Source: Seiridium cupressi
Lineage: Eukaryota > Ascomycota > Sordariomycetes > Amphisphaeriales > Sporocadaceae
Direction: 5' to 3'
Assembly: GCA_036674765.1 (NCBI GenBank)
Contig: JARVKI010000005.1
Coordinates: 782,657-846,656 of the forward strand
DNA length: 64,000 nt
In this document: piece by piece, positions 23,267-34,069 of the stretch
Position numbering within the stretch: position 1 is the first letter of the stretch
Layout of the letters: each line of letters starts with the position of its first letter
Made by a program: the position numbers and the translations under genes
The notes under the pieces: generated by a model
Databases searched by the model: none
What the model was told of the DNA's origin: nothing
The model's input: the letters and a program-made list of their open reading frames with translations, nothing else

Positions 23267-23947
23267 ATGCCCGTACATCCACCCCTACATCTACACCCAT
23301 CAAATTACGTGCCAGCAGCTGTCTTTTCCTTCGGGGAACTTCCTGCGGAGCTCCGACAGATGATCTGGGATGAAGCTTTAGAGCAAGAACTAACAGCACG
23401 GGTCGTCCCGCTAGTCGGTTACGAAGCCCTCGAGGTTGAGATGAGAAGGCTCACAGAAACGAAAGGCGAACCACGGAAACCCTGGGCAGTTTTACCCATC
23501 CCGATTCTCTGTTCACCCTTCCTCTCTGTCAACCTTGAAAGCCGTACTCGAGCCACGAAGTTCTACGCGAACAGGATCACGATCGCGGAGCAGCCACGAC
23601 TATCCCCAGAAGGTGCCACGACAAAACACACTGGTGTCGTATACCTCCACCCCAGCAGAGAGCTATATGCCATGGATGTACCGTGGTACCAGGGCACCTG
23701 GCGGCCGGAGATGCTTGTCAACCTGTTGGCGTTCGTCAGCGGCCGCAAGGTGGAGGACATCCCAGAGGCGAGCTACCATACTGCTTGGAGCTACGGCTCC
23801 GATCGGCTTGAAGCAACCTATGGGGTGGATCACACGGCGGAAAGCATCCCATCTGGTCGCAATTTCTACCTGTGCCATAAGGGAACCCAGACCAAGCTCT
23901 ACTGTATCGGCAACGAACGATACCCGCCTTCGAAGCCTCACACCTAG
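23267..23947 (+). CDS. 2EXR-domain protein
   Basis: Single exon, 226 residues. The start has the F-box-like 2EXR signature FSFGELPAELRQMIWDEAL, followed by VVPL and FLSVNLESRTRATKFYANRI, which is the defining LPxELRxxIWxxAL ... VNxESR pattern of this large fungal family. The rest (YLHPSRELYAMDVPWYQG and on) follows family usage, with a middle block describing measured features rather than catalytic motifs. There is no signal peptide. 2EXR proteins are of unknown function and common in accessory regions. An intron before the ATG is possible, since a TTTCAG acceptor-like sequence immediately precedes it. A shorter relative lies at 35995-36378. Confidence 0.78.
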   Translation: MPVHPPLHLHPSNYVPAAVFSFGELPAELRQMIWDEALEQELTARVVPLVGYEALEVEMRRLTETKGEPRKPWAVLPIPILCSPFLSVNLESRTRATKFYANRITIAEQPRLSPEGATTKHTGVVYLHPSRELYAMDVPWYQGTWRPEMLVNLLAFVSGRKVEDIPEASYHTAWSYGSDRLEATYGVDHTAESIPSGRNFYLCHKGTQTKLYCIGNERYPPSKPHT

Positions 23948-24640
23948 GCCACTACAAGTTAGCCGTCGTGTAGTGATTGGTGTCATCTGGATGCATTGTC
24001 AGATGCTTACCTTGTCTGCCTTACTGCTGTGTAGCCAACCCAGATATTGGTTATCAATTCGTACGAAGTATTTGTTTTTTATATGGCCCATTTGACGGCC
24101 GGGGAACAGCGCTCGATATGTTATCGGTGTGGAAGGGGCTTGCACAGCGACGGGAGTAGCAAGAAAAAATTGGACGGAGGTTAAAGCGTGAAACCTTGGG
24201 TGCCATATAATGCGTATAGCTGTCCCACAATATTGTGCTTATTGGAAATCAACCATTTGTGTGCAACGTGAAACAATTTGAAGTGACACGAATGACTGCC
24301 AACCGGATCGGGCATTATGCATGGAACTCTGTCTCATATCGCAATACTCGTTTCTTCTTCAAGGGCAGCACTTTGCGTCCCACGCAGGAGTCAACATAGG
24401 CGGTTGAGCCCGCGGATGCGTTATCCGAGCCAACGACGAATCACAAAGTGCCGAAGGATATTTGGGGCCAAAGCCGTACTGATGATATCTATGCTCTAGG
24501 GCAGTAAGCTTTTTTTATTTTTTGTTTTTTTCTTCCCGAATTTTCGAGCTATTTCTCGGCAGAATCGAAATGGCGTTGAGTCTATACCAAATCCCGGGGA
24601 TGACGAAGCTTGGCGTTAGAGCCGACTTTGGGGTCGACCA
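23948..24640. other. Spacer between 2EXR gene and HET pseudogene
   Basis: About 690 nt, no supported gene. A T-rich tract (24510-24531) precedes the HET remains. The 5' end of the HET gene may lie here but has no clear ATG. Confidence 0.45.
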
Positions 24641-26716
24641 GTGGCGATTCCAAGGGAAGATGCGAGCCTGCACCTTTGTGCAAGGCATCAGACTATGGAT
24701 CACCAGAAATCCGACTTCTGTCGCTGGCCCAGAGACAAGGTACCGCCTGCTGACACGCATTTCGGCGTCCTGACCGAGGCGCTCGACCGAAGCGAATACT
24801 GCGTTTTTTGTAGGTTGATTGCCAACTTGGTGTCGCACACCGGTTATGCGGACAATGCAGAAGTCCTAGGTTGTTGGATCGTCGATGGAGTGATGAATGG
24901 GAGCGACAGGATCTCCTCGAGGCTGAGGATCTTGCCGGAAATGATAGCACCCGAGGATGCATTCGCGCCCTTCGATGTTGTTCCATTGAGTGAATGCAGA
25001 CCCGACCCTGAACTAATCTCCGGCAGGAAAGCCAAAGTTGGTCAGATTGATTTGGGTCTTGTGAAATCATGGGTTCGCAGTTGTGATCACTCTCATGGCC
25101 CGAAGTGTACTGGTGGCACACCACCGAGTTCTGGCCTGCCGGAGCATTTCAGTCCCTTTATCAGACTCCTGGACCTGGACGAGGATGTATGGGGGAGGAA
25201 AGAAGTATTTAAGACTCTCGGCAACAACATAGAAAAGTTGAAAGACTCCGGTGGGTTGTCAACATACCAGGCTCGCTTTCCAAACTGTATAAAGGATGCC
25301 ATTACACTCACAAAGGTCTTGGGGTGCCGTTTTCTGTGGATCGTTTCGCTTTGCATTATACAAGATAGTGATACGGATAAGTCGAAGCAGCTTACAGCCA
25401 TGGCTCGATTTATACGAAGTCAGCCCTGACTGTTGTGGCACCCGGTGGCGATAATGCTAATGCAGGTCTGCCGGGCTTCGGCGAGCCTCACGGTATTTGC
25501 GACAAGTGACGAAAAAATACTCCTCTGACCTTATTCTTGTGATCCTAAAACCTGATTGCCAAACAGCACTGGAAGATGCGACATGGAATACGAGGGTCTG
25601 AACGTGTCAAGAACGTCTGCTCGCGCGACGATATCTGTTCTTCGTGGACGATACCATTTATTTCTAGTGCTCCAAAAGCATATAGGGTGAGGATTACTTC
25701 TCCGAACACAAAGATCTAGCACAGTCTGCACCAATGATGGACCTTGTTCTGAGTAGGAGCTGGCAAGCGCCAGTAATGACAAAAAGGACTAGATATCGTC
25801 TGAACGTCAATACGGACTCAAATCTGCAACCGTTGCAACGTCTCAGAAAAGTACTATACCCGACATACTGCCAAGTCATTTCCGAGTATACCGCTCGTAA
25901 TATGTCCTATCCTACTGATAGGTTGAATGGTGTTGGGGAATCATGTCTATGCTGTGCCGTAGTGGCGACATGAAACTACTTCATGGTCTACCAGAAGCCC
26001 TCCCTAATACCACAATTCTCTGGAGTCCTCAAAAAGCACTAACTCGCATGCCTATAAATGGAAAGACTAAACGGCCCCATTGGCCAAGCTGAACTTGGGC
26101 CGGATGGCTCGGCGGTGTAGAATATGATCCCGAGGACGATTACAACGGGCAACCACCCTTTCCTAGCGGCTCGAGGCGCACGCGGTCGATGTTGAAGATG
26201 GGCTTTTGTCACCTTAAAAGCACCATCAACCCCGAAGCCCATACCAATGATAGGTACCAAACATGGACCAAATCATTCGCTTTCGGTTGATGGTTTGCAC
26301 ATTCACACCAAAATAGCCAAGTTTAGACTCACTCTTTTCGACCGCAGCGGCCAGATCGAAGAACCTCCCGGGCTGTACCGTTTTGGCATATCATGCTCAA
26401 ATCCGGTCCCCAGAGACCAGTCACAGCCGGTGCGACTGGGGGTGGTGATGAACCATGGCCACGCACGATACGTCTGCCGACAAGTTTCCGCCGCAGGTTG
26501 GCAGCCGAGTACGAGTTTATCGTTCTGTCAGAAGCGTACAACTTTTCGAGTGAAGAACTCGGGCGCCAGGCTTCGCGTTACATTGAGCCTTACTCAGTAG
26601 TGAATGCCATGCTTATCAAGAGAATGCCACGGCAAACGAACGCTGGACAGTGCGGGAGACTCTTGGATGATGAAAGGTTGACATCCTTGGAAGCTGGCGA
26701 AGTCGAGAGGGCTTGA
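24641..26716 (+). pseudogene. Decayed HET-domain (heterokaryon incompatibility) gene
   Basis: The whole length of a HET protein can be followed. The N-terminal part (SEYCVFCRLIANLV, then PFDVVPLSECRPDPELISGRKA and LGLVKSWVRSCDHSHG) precedes the HET core (ITLTKVLGCRFLW, then SLCIIQDSDTDKSKQL). The segment that should carry the ALSYVWG motif is shortened to DEDVWGRKEVF, and the conserved Asp before SLCIIQD is Val. After a frameshift near 25425 the frame continues ALTVVAPGGDNANAGLPG. Later come TCQERLLARRYLFFVDD, RYRLNVNTDSNLQPLQRL, TWAGWLGGVEYDP and EYEFIVLSEAYNFSSEELG. In-frame stops stand at 25599-25601 (TGA), 25665-25667 (TAG), 25683-25685 (TAG) and 26090-26092 (TGA, in a PSW-TWAGW context). 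HET proteins trigger death on allorecognition; this copy cannot make a full product. The first codon here is GTG and the true start is lost. Confidence 0.85.
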
Positions 26717-27435
26717 GTCGGATGCTGAAAGGTGTATGGTCGAGTGTAGAAACGTACGAGGACTTCATCTTTGTGTAAAAGCGCGAATTTTACTTATTAT
26801 TGACACTGAAACATAATACTTGATTATCGCTCACGTCTTTTCTTTTACGTTTGCTCGAGTTGAATAATATTTCTGAAGCAAAATTTTGAAATTCCTCTTT
26901 CGTCGTTGCTGCTATTTTGTTCTCGCGGAAGAGATGCGAAGCACATAGTGAGATTATAACTATACCAAATTTAGCTCTAGGATTGTTCAGCTTGGTGGAG
27001 AACTTGGACAGTGAAATATTGTAGAAGGTTAAATTGCAGTTGAGAGTGGATATGAAAGTGACGCCGATCACTGCGGATATGTACTAAGGAGACTATTAGT
27101 ATTAACCGGGGCCTTTGGGTGTCGGCCCCCACCGGCCCGCCCAAATCATATTGACTGCTGCTGGCCTTTAGGCATAGCATCTAGGTTACGACAATGAACT
27201 ACTTCGGCGCATTTGCACTTGATCAACTTCTGAGATCAAGAATCTGAACAAATATTAAGGCTGAAGTCGACACGTATACAGACTCATAGCTCATACGCTC
27301 GACCTTGAACGATACCTCTAATTGAAGCCGTTGCTTAGTTCCTTCCGACACCTCTGCAGCTGTCAACATTGATCAGTAGCTAGCTCCACGAATTACTCAG
27401 TGGCTTGCATCGAGTAACAGCCCTTACACACAAGG
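26717..27435. other. Spacer with an AT-rich part
   Basis: About 720 nt between the HET remains and the UBX gene, AT-rich at 26770-27000. No supported gene. The right end is the UBX promoter and leader. Confidence 0.45.
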
Positions 27436-29078
27436 ATGTTCTTCACGGGAACCCTGCAGGAGGGTATCTCCGCCGCTTTGCAGCAGTCCAAACAAGTTGT
27501 TTGTTTCGTTGCTGGTGAGTGCTCTCTTAAGCATTTATTGTTCTGTGATCGTTGTATTACTAACACGTGTGCAGATGATGGCGATGAGAGCCAGCAATGG
27601 GAGACGGAGTATTTCACCGAGGATTCGATCCATTCGTCTCTTCAAACCCAAGCAGTCACGCTGCGATTACCAGCAGGATCCGAAGGCGCTGGCTATCTAG
27701 AGGCACTATTCCCTGTGCCCCGAAAGCCCACCGTTGTTGTCATTCAGTACGTCACGCCTGCTATCTGTGGCACAATAAATGCTTCCATACCCATATGCTT
27801 ACCATTGACACAGGAATGGACAGCTCAAGGAGTATATTGCAGCAGGTACCACAAAGGAGGAGTTCATACGAAGATTGAGCCTGGCTTTGGGAGGTTCGTC
27901 TAGCCAAGCGCCAGCCAGTGCACCAGCTTCCACATCAACACATCCTACGCAGCCTACACAGCCTGCACGTACGGCTGCCCCAGCTGCTGCAGTAGAAGAC
28001 GCTCTCGCGGGCGACGCCCCTTCCCCAGCCCCAGCCCCTGCTCCAGCCCCTGCTCCAGCACCAGCCCCTTCTAATCACTCCAATCAAGAGGCCGCTCGTC
28101 TTGCGGCCGACAAGGAGGCAAGAGAAGCAGCCGGGAGAGAGGAAGCCAGGAGACGGGTAGAAGAACGCTCCGCTGCGGGCGAGTCCAATGAGGGCGAAAG
28201 CGCCAACGCCGGCTCAGCGGAGAGCAAGTACGCAAGTTCCCTGCGCAAAAAGAAGCAGGAGGAGAAAGCGGAGCGGCAGCGTATCCTAAAGCGTATCGAG
28301 GACGACAAGCGAGCGAGGCGGGAGCGCGAGGCCCAGGAGCGACAGGCTCGGTTACTTCTCGCAGCGACTGAGGACGAGGGTACGGCTAGCACTTCGGCGG
28401 CTTCCACACTACAGCAGCGGCAGGAGGACATCCAACTCCCGAGCCGTGGCGGTGATGCGCACTGCAATTTGCAAGTTCGCTTGCTGGATGGCTCGAGGAT
28501 CCGCAACCGCTTCCCCAGCGATGTCAAGCTCGGCACAGAGGTCAGGAAGTGGATCGACGAGAACAGATCCGATGGTGATGAACCGTACACATTCCGCGTT
28601 GTACTGGCGCCCCTACCGAACAAGACCATCGAGCCCTCTGAGGAAGCCGACAGTCTCTTGGATCTTGGGCTCGCACCTTCTTCGACACTAATTCTCGTGC
28701 CCAGAGTCAGGGTGGCATCTGCGTTCCAACAGACTGGTGGAGCAATCTATCGTGTCTGGTCGGGGGTCTGGGCACTGCTTGCTATGATTCTAAGCTTCCC
28801 TCTTACGCTGGTTGGTAGCGGCAGGACTCAAGGTCAGCAACAACATGGTGAAGAGATTCCCATGGATTATCTGGGGGGCCATGACTCGGCTGCGCGCGGA
28901 CAGGACGTGAGGTTCAGAGGATTTCAAAACCCGGACGATCGGAGAAGGGATCAAGAGCTATACAATGGCAACTCGGTGAGTGACAATCTCTTTAGCGTCT
29001 CCCAGTAGGATAGGAGCTAACTGGCTATAGTTGAACTTTGAGCCTAGGACTGACAATGAGGACCAAGAGGAGAATTGA
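27436..29078 (+). CDS. UBX-domain protein with membrane hairpin (UBXN4/erasin-like)
   Basis: Four exons: 27436-27514, 27575-27746, 27814-28975 and 29031-29078, 486 residues. Residues 1-~120 form a thioredoxin-like/UAS domain (MFFTGTLQEGISAALQQSKQ; PTVVVIQNGQLKEYIAAGTT). A Pro-Ala repeat linker lies at about 155-170. A long charged helix rich in Glu, Arg and Ala covers about 180-290. The UBX domain spans about 300-382 (CNLQVRLLDGSRIRNRFPSDVKL ... PNKTIEPSEEADSLLDLGLAPSSTLILVPRV) and binds the Cdc48/p97 N-domain. A hydrophobic hairpin at 395-420 (IYRVWSGVWALLAMILSFPLTLV) would insert in the ER membrane. This order matches UBXN4/erasin, which recruits p97 for ER-associated degradation. The assignment is by architecture and the ER role is inferred. 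Confidence 0.87.
28017..28072 (+). repeat. CCAGCCCCTGCT-type coding minisatellite (Pro-Ala linker)
   Basis: Imperfect tandem units of 6-12 nt such as CCAGCCCCTGCT code for Pro-Ala in the linker of the UBX protein. Such runs vary in length between strains. Confidence 0.6.
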
Positions 29079-29460
29079 GTGGCACTTGTAGATGTTGGAG
29101 TCGGAAACGACTGGGGGCTTCCTTCTATTATGGTTATGCATTTGACCGCCTAGTTGGCGCTCAACATCTGTACAATACAATGCCGCCGATTCATGAATAA
29201 TGCAGAAACCTTTCAAGTAGAATGTTTGCTGCGACCAGACTCCAGTTGTGCAAAAGCGCAGGATTCTGGGGAAGTTCTACTGTATTATACAAGAGGAGAG
29301 ATTTTTGACAATCCCAGGTCCTCGGACTTGGTGACCTATCATAACTTAATGGCCTTGACTCGCCAGTGTACCGGACAGGAACTCTGAGAAGCGACCTCAG
29401 CCCTCCAAGCATAGTATCAGTCCATTATTGCCCCTACTTCTCTTGCAACCTTATCTCTCC

Positions 29461-30051
29461 TCACGACGTGTACTGGGTAGCAGCAGCCTGGCAGGCCTTG
29501 AGCTGCTCTAGGTACCAGCCACAAATTTGCATGTTTCCGGAATGGTCGTCCATGCACTTGGTGAAGCTCTGTGTAGCACCAGCACAGTTGTTACCCCATT
29601 CGTTGTTCTGCTGTGTCTGGGTGGCCTGGGGAGAGGCAGACTCGGCGGGCGCGGAAGAGCCGCCACCGAAGAAGCCACCAATGGCGTGGCCGATTGAGGA
29701 ACCGACTGCTACACCACTGTATGAAGGAAGTTAGCTATATGATGCTGTAGGATACTTGGCGCATAGTTGGAGTTGCAACATTCCCCGAGGATGTATCGCA
29801 GTCGGGGGAGGCCAGAGAGGTATGCAAGTCCCGGGGATGACTACTTACGCAGCAGTGCTAGCCATCTGGCCGAAGAGACCAGGTCCTTGGGATTGTGCAG
29901 GTGCCGGAGCAGCATGTTGCTGGGGAGGAGCCTGGGCAGGAGCGTAGGTGGCAGCAGGCCGGGTCTGTTGCGCCTGGGGAGCAGGAGCGGATCGGGGCGC
30001 CACAGTCGGGCGGGCAGGGGCAGGGCGGCCGGCAGATCTTTGGCGAGGCAT
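29461..30051 (-). CDS. mix17: Twin-CX9C (CHCH) mitochondrial protein, Mix17/CHCHD2-10-like
   Basis: Two exons: 30051-29849 and 29716-29461, about 152 residues. The N-terminal half is Arg/Pro/Ala/Gln-rich (MPRQRSAGRPAPARPTV), giving a positively charged mitochondrial-targeting-like start and a Pro-rich disordered stretch. A Gly/Ala hydrophobic segment follows (ASTAAGVAVGSSIGHAIGGFFGGG), then the CHCH domain near the C-terminus with a twin CX9C: C-AGATQSFTK-C and C-GWYLEQLKA-C, each with exactly nine residues between. This layout is diagnostic for the CHCHD2/CHCHD10/Mix17 family, intermembrane-space proteins imported by Mia40 and linked to cristae and respiratory control. It is transcribed divergently from coq4 from a shared region of about 440 nt. 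Confidence 0.92.
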
Positions 30052-30244
30052 TTTGAATGTGATTGGGCGGGTTGGTTATCCGTGTGGGAGAAATGAAGAA
30101 AGACGATCGTGAGGTTTGTTGTCGTGACTGGAACAAGTGAAGGGAGAGAGTTCGGCTTTAGGACAAATCAAAGGCAAATTGTTGACGGGAACGGAGTTTG
30201 CCATGGCAAAGCGTCCAGAAAGCTCTAGCTGCAGCTGCCAGTGG

Positions 30245-30263
30245 CCAATTAGAAGGCCACGTG
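30245..30263. promoter_or_regulatory. CCAAT box and CACGTG E-box in the mix17/coq4 divergent promoter
   Basis: CCAAT at 30245-30249 and the palindrome CACGTG at 30258-30263, about 190 nt from the mix17 start and 225 nt from the coq4 start. CCAAT (HAP/CBF) and E-box factors are known controllers of respiratory genes in ascomycetes. Linkage to these two mitochondrial genes is inferred. Confidence 0.4.
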
Positions 30264-30488
30264 AAGGTCAGCTCGGGGTCTCCATGGCCCGCAGTTTGCC
30301 GGGATTCTGGTTGCGGTTAGATGAATAAGGTTCTGTCTACGGTGTAGTGGACTATCGTTATCGTGACTTTCGAGAGCTTCCCGATGATGCCCGTATGGTT
30401 CGAGCTTCAGCTATGTAACAACATCTTCGAGGAGGTTAAGGAGGGAAGTTGAGTAGTGTCATGCTCGGTTCCTGTCACTAAAGAAAAG

Positions 30489-31415
30489 ATGAAGCTTTCA
30501 ACTCGGCCTCTACGGACGGCCCTCTGCCGGCCAATTCCCCGGCCGACGCTGCTCATCTGCTCGACCGCGACTTCTTCATCCCACTTATACAACTCCCACC
30601 ATGCTTCCCAGCAGCAACATGCCGCCTCCTTCTCAGTCCTCAGTCGCCCGCCTCCAAACTACCCGGGGCATATCCCTTTGACCCGCGTCGAGCGTTTTGC
30701 TCTCGCTCTTGGTTCGGGAATCGGCTCCCTCCTCAACCCGTATCGAGGCGACTTGATCGCAGCCTGCGGCGAAGCGACCGCGACTCCCTACTTCATCTAC
30801 CGGCTCCGCCGAGCCATGCTAGAAAGTCCAACTGGCCGACGCATCCTCCGCGATCGACCGAGGATAACGTCCAAGTCTCTCAACCTGCCCTATTTGCGAA
30901 CATTGGCCCCGAACACCGTTGGTGGGAATTATGTTGCTTGGCTCGATCGCGAAGGGGTAAGCCCGGATATGCGGCCGGATGTCAAGTACATCGACGATGA
31001 GGAATGCGCATATGTGATGCAACGGTATCGCGAGTCCCATGACTTCTACCATGCCCTGACAGGTCTACCCATCGTGCGCGAGGGAGAAGTAGCGCTCAAA
31101 GCCTTTGAGTTTGCGAATACTTTGCTGCCCATGACTGGGTTCGCTTGTCTGGCCGTGGCCACGATGAAGCCGAGCGAGAGAAAGAGGTTCTGGGAGGTAT
31201 ATGGTCCCTGGGCGCTGCGAAATGGAATGAGAAGCGAGGAGGTTATCAATATATACTGGGAGGAAGAAATGGAGACGGATTGCGAGCAACTGAGAAAACG
31301 GCTAGGTATCGAAAGACCACCGGATCTGAGGGCAACCAGAAAGAAGGAGAGAGAGGAGCGAAAGAGGAGAAAGCAGGCGGGAACGGCGATGGCGGATGTT
31401 GCTGGTGCTTCGTAA
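30489..31415 (+). CDS. coq4: Coq4, ubiquinone biosynthesis protein, mitochondrial
   Basis: Single exon, 308 residues from the ATG at 30489. The N-terminal ~50 residues are rich in Arg, Thr, Ser and Leu without acidic residues ([20 protein letters not shown]), a mitochondrial presequence. The core has [39 protein letters not shown] and [31 protein letters not shown]. It carries the Coq4 hallmark [17 protein letters not shown], an HDxxHx11E metal site with His184, Asp185, His188 and Glu200. Coq4 acts in the matrix in the coenzyme Q synthome. In vertebrates it has been reported to perform C1 oxidative decarboxylation. The end is a Lys/Arg-rich helical tail ([16 protein letters not shown]). It converges on the PDCD5 gene (3' ends 237 nt apart). 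Confidence 0.95.
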   Translation: MKLSTRPLRTALCRPIPRPTLLICSTATSSSHLYNSHHASQQQHAASFSVLSRPPPNYPGHIPLTRVERFALALGSGIGSLLNPYRGDLIAACGEATATPYFIYRLRRAMLESPTGRRILRDRPRITSKSLNLPYLRTLAPNTVGGNYVAWLDREGVSPDMRPDVKYIDDEECAYVMQRYRESHDFYHALTGLPIVREGEVALKAFEFANTLLPMTGFACLAVATMKPSERKRFWEVYGPWALRNGMRSEEVINIYWEEEMETDCEQLRKRLGIERPPDLRATRKKEREERKRRKQAGTAMADVAGAS

Positions 31416-31652
31416 TGCATTATTAGACCTACCCCAAGTATTGTACTATAGGTAAGCAGGGTGTGAGAGACTGTAGACTGTAATATTAGGAACGAGAACC
31501 CCTAGACCCTGGGAAGAATAAACGCCATGCCATGCCTGTTGCCAACTTATGATATCATGCCTCGCTTTTCGCAGTACCTCGTCTCCTCAATCTGTTGGAC
31601 TCATACTCCTATTTCTCCGTCATGACGTACCGCCGATATTCTCGACGAACTC

Positions 31653-32206
31653 CTAGTCAAAGAAATCATCATCCTCGTCCTCATCCTCCCAGCCCTTGCG
31701 CCTGGCGACAACAATCTTCTCCTGCTCGCGTGAGCTTTCCGACACGGCTTCCAACAGCTCTTTCAATTGCTGCTCTGTCACCTTCTGGCGCAACTGGCCA
31801 CTGCGCGCAAGCATGATCAGTCTGTTCTCGACATCGGTCGCGCGGTCCTCTCTGACAAGCCGGATGCGGCCCAGCCGGTCGGCGGCTTCGGGGTGTAGGA
31901 TCTGGTTGAGAATTTGGCTGCGGGCTTCGGATTCTGCCCTGTTCGGGGGAGCGGGTTTGTTAGCAAGAACAAAAATATATACTCTGCGGTAGGACATCAG
32001 AGTGCTCACTCCTTCTGCGCATCGGCATTCTGTCCCTGGCCTCCTGGACCACCAGCACCACCACCACCGGGGCCGCCTGCCCCACCTTGCGCCTTGAGCT
32101 GCTCGAGACGAGCCTTGCGGATCTAGGGGTCGCCAACGTTAGTTGTGGGATCTCTTTGCCTAGCTGTACACGGCGTGCTCACAGCTTCTAATTCTGCGTC
32201 GGCCAT
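31653..32206 (-). CDS. PDCD5-family (TFAR19) protein
   Basis: Three exons: 32206-32183, 32122-32010 and 31938-31653, about 140 residues. The start is MADAELEAIRKARLEQLKAQ, the N-terminal helix of the family. A Gly/Pro-rich insertion (GGAGGPGGGGAGGPGGQG) then replaces the usual short linker. The conserved core QILHPEAADRLGRIRLVREDRATDVENRLIMLARSGQLRQKVTEQQLKELLEAV follows, with the acidic C-terminus EDEDEDDDFFD. This is the PDCD5/DNA-binding TFAR19 fold (three-helix bundle). Members bind chaperonin CCT and act in apoptosis or stress in animals, and yeast relatives are poorly known. The start is marked by an 8-codon first exon with a strong GT donor, typical for this gene in fungi. Confidence 0.92.
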
Positions 32207-32593
32207 GGTAAATCCGATTGAGTGATGTGGGTGCTGTATAGAGGACGAATCGTGGGGTAACGGGTCACGTAAAGTTGCTGTCGCGCGACTGGAGAAAATT
32301 ATGGCGGGGTTCGAGGACGGACCCAGGCGCTGCCAGGCTGACATGACAGTCCCTCTCGAGGCCGCCCTAATACAGTACCTGATGCAACCCGCGACAACCC
32401 GCGATTTGCATCGATGCCGACTACTACTACGGACTGCCATGCTGCATGAGCCGTCTATAAATTTGGAGAACGTGGTCAAGATCCTGAAGTCATACAACGA
32501 CTGATCCATGTCATCATCAAGTACTTTATCTTGGATTGAATTGATACAGTCGGTAGTCTATCTACCAGTACAACGAGACATATCCCGGTCGGT

Positions 32594-34069
32594 CTATTTG
32601 TTGGTATATACAAGGCGTCTAGTTGGCCGTGCCGCTTCATCTTCGTCTCTCATACAATCGCTGTCCAACATGTACGGCGAATGATACAGGGGCATATCCA
32701 TCTTCAACTCTTCCGCGCGAGCCGCTTCTTTGGCCCGGATCATGTTTATCATCCCCCTGTGGTATACAGATTTCACCCCAGCTTCCTTGGCCTTTGTGAC
32801 AAACCAGCCATTCAAGTTCTGCAAGGGTAACCTGTGCCCTGACTTCACCATGTGTATCCACTGGCTTACGCCACTTTGCGTTTGCAGATACCTCATCGCT
32901 TCCGTGGAGAAATTGCGCCCCCTGAAATATTCAACGATCTCGGGGCTCTCTTCTAATTCGGGAAGTGCTGAAATGATCGCAACAGTCTCGTTAAATAAGT
33001 TATTCCAGAGCCTCTTTCCGTATTTGTCTTCGTGAATGCGCTCATACCTGAAACCAAGCGCAACCGATATCGCGTCTGCTACGCAAGAGAATATCATAGA
33101 GGGTAGCTTTTCATGAAGAAATTTTGACATGGGAAGGCCAGTCGCGTTGAGCCCAGGTACTGTGTACAGAAGCTTGAGAAAATGCTGCGTCCGAGCCCGG
33201 CGAGCAATGCGGTCCCATGTGTCGACTTCTGTCCTGTTCTCTTGTGTCTCTGGTAGCAATCCAGAGAGTGCAAGCTTGCCACCTCTCACAAATTGCAAGG
33301 AATATTGGTCATCAGGGTTGCTGGGATCCCTGATGATGGAATGTGTTGAGTGGGCCAGAATGAATGTCGGCCGTGTGGTAGGATCCGGGAACACGCATTT
33401 GCACAGATGTTCCACCACGCCCATTCCAGGAGTGAGCAGACAGATCGTAGTATCTTGGTTGATACTATCGCGAAGGCTGAGAAGAGTCGGAACCACCGCC
33501 TTATCGACTGTGCTTATTATTAAGTTGGCGACATGCTTAAGCCTCGGCCGCTCGACGCCATACCGGCTCTTGGATTTGCCAATGTAATGGGGAATGAGGA
33601 CTTCGTGGCTTGTTTGGAGTCCCTCTTTGGTTTTTAGAGTTAGCTTTCGCTGACTTGCGCCCCATTGGTCCACAGAGGAGCGTTGATGCGCCAGTAACTG
33701 GGGCGGAGGCAAATCTGGTGTTCCAGCGAGGCAGTGGGCAATAAATCTAGCTTCCCGTGTGAAGCCTGCAATGTGTATCTTTTCGGAGAGCCTCAGCGAG
33801 GCCAAGGCTTCCATGTATTCCTCCTTCCCATTCTCGGGCATGGTCAAGGAAGCCTGAGTCTGGGATGGCGCGATCTCGGGCTGGGTGTCTGGTGGTAGGA
33901 AAGTCGGCACCGGTGGCGGTGGTTTGTAGAACGGTACACTCCGCCTCGTGGTTTCCGACTGCTGTTGCAACGTTGGAGGAAAATAGAGCGGCGGGTCGAC
34001 ATGGAAGACTTCTGGGGATGATGAAGCCACTGCCGAGAGAGGCTGCTTGGTGGCCCCCCGGCCCACCAA
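32594..34069 (-). CDS. PanE/ApbA (ketopantoate reductase)-like protein, probably mitochondrial
   Basis: This open frame of about 490 codons matches the fungal ketopantoate-reductase-like family. A strand-helix start (KIHIAGFTREARFIAHCL) stands where GxGxxG would be, so the dinucleotide site looks degenerate. Blocks resembling the core follow (ICLLTPGMGVVEHL, FPDPTTRPTFILAHSTHS, a C-terminal helical domain with TQHFLKLLYTVPGLNATGLPMSKFLHEKL). The frame has no ATG before MPENGKEEY, far inside. It is open upstream to about 34188 with codons reading like a basic, Ser/Leu-rich targeting peptide (SSHTLRQPLSRASARIPHRL). So a 5' exon with the ATG is expected upstream, or initiation is non-AUG. Whether it reduces ketopantoate is doubtful without GxGxxG. 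Confidence 0.72.
   Translation of the reverse strand: MVGRGATKQPLSAVASSSPEVFHVDPPLYFPPTLQQQSETTRRSVPFYKPPPPVPTFLPPDTQPEIAPSQTQASLTMPENGKEEYMEALASLRLSEKIHIAGFTREARFIAHCLAGTPDLPPPQLLAHQRSSVDQWGASQRKLTLKTKEGLQTSHEVLIPHYIGKSKSRYGVERPRLKHVANLIISTVDKAVVPTLLSLRDSINQDTTICLLTPGMGVVEHLCKCVFPDPTTRPTFILAHSTHSIIRDPSNPDDQYSLQFVRGGKLALSGLLPETQENRTEVDTWDRIARRARTQHFLKLLYTVPGLNATGLPMSKFLHEKLPSMIFSCVADAISVALGFRYERIHEDKYGKRLWNNLFNETVAIISALPELEESPEIVEYFRGRNFSTEAMRYLQTQSGVSQWIHMVKSGHRLPLQNLNGWFVTKAKEAGVKSVYHRGMINMIRAKEAARAEELKMDMPLYHSPYMLDSDCMRDEDEAARPTRRLVYTNK

Noticed and set aside
26039..26260. Apparent membrane-protein frame on the minus strand near 26.1 kb
   Set aside because: It lies antisense to the conserved TWAGWLGGVEYDP block of the HET pseudogene and is a shadow of it.
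24641..26716. Classical RIP as a firm cause of the HET stops
   Set aside because: Base composition is not strongly AT-rich and no duplicate copy was seen in this window, so RIP is only a possibility, not a call.
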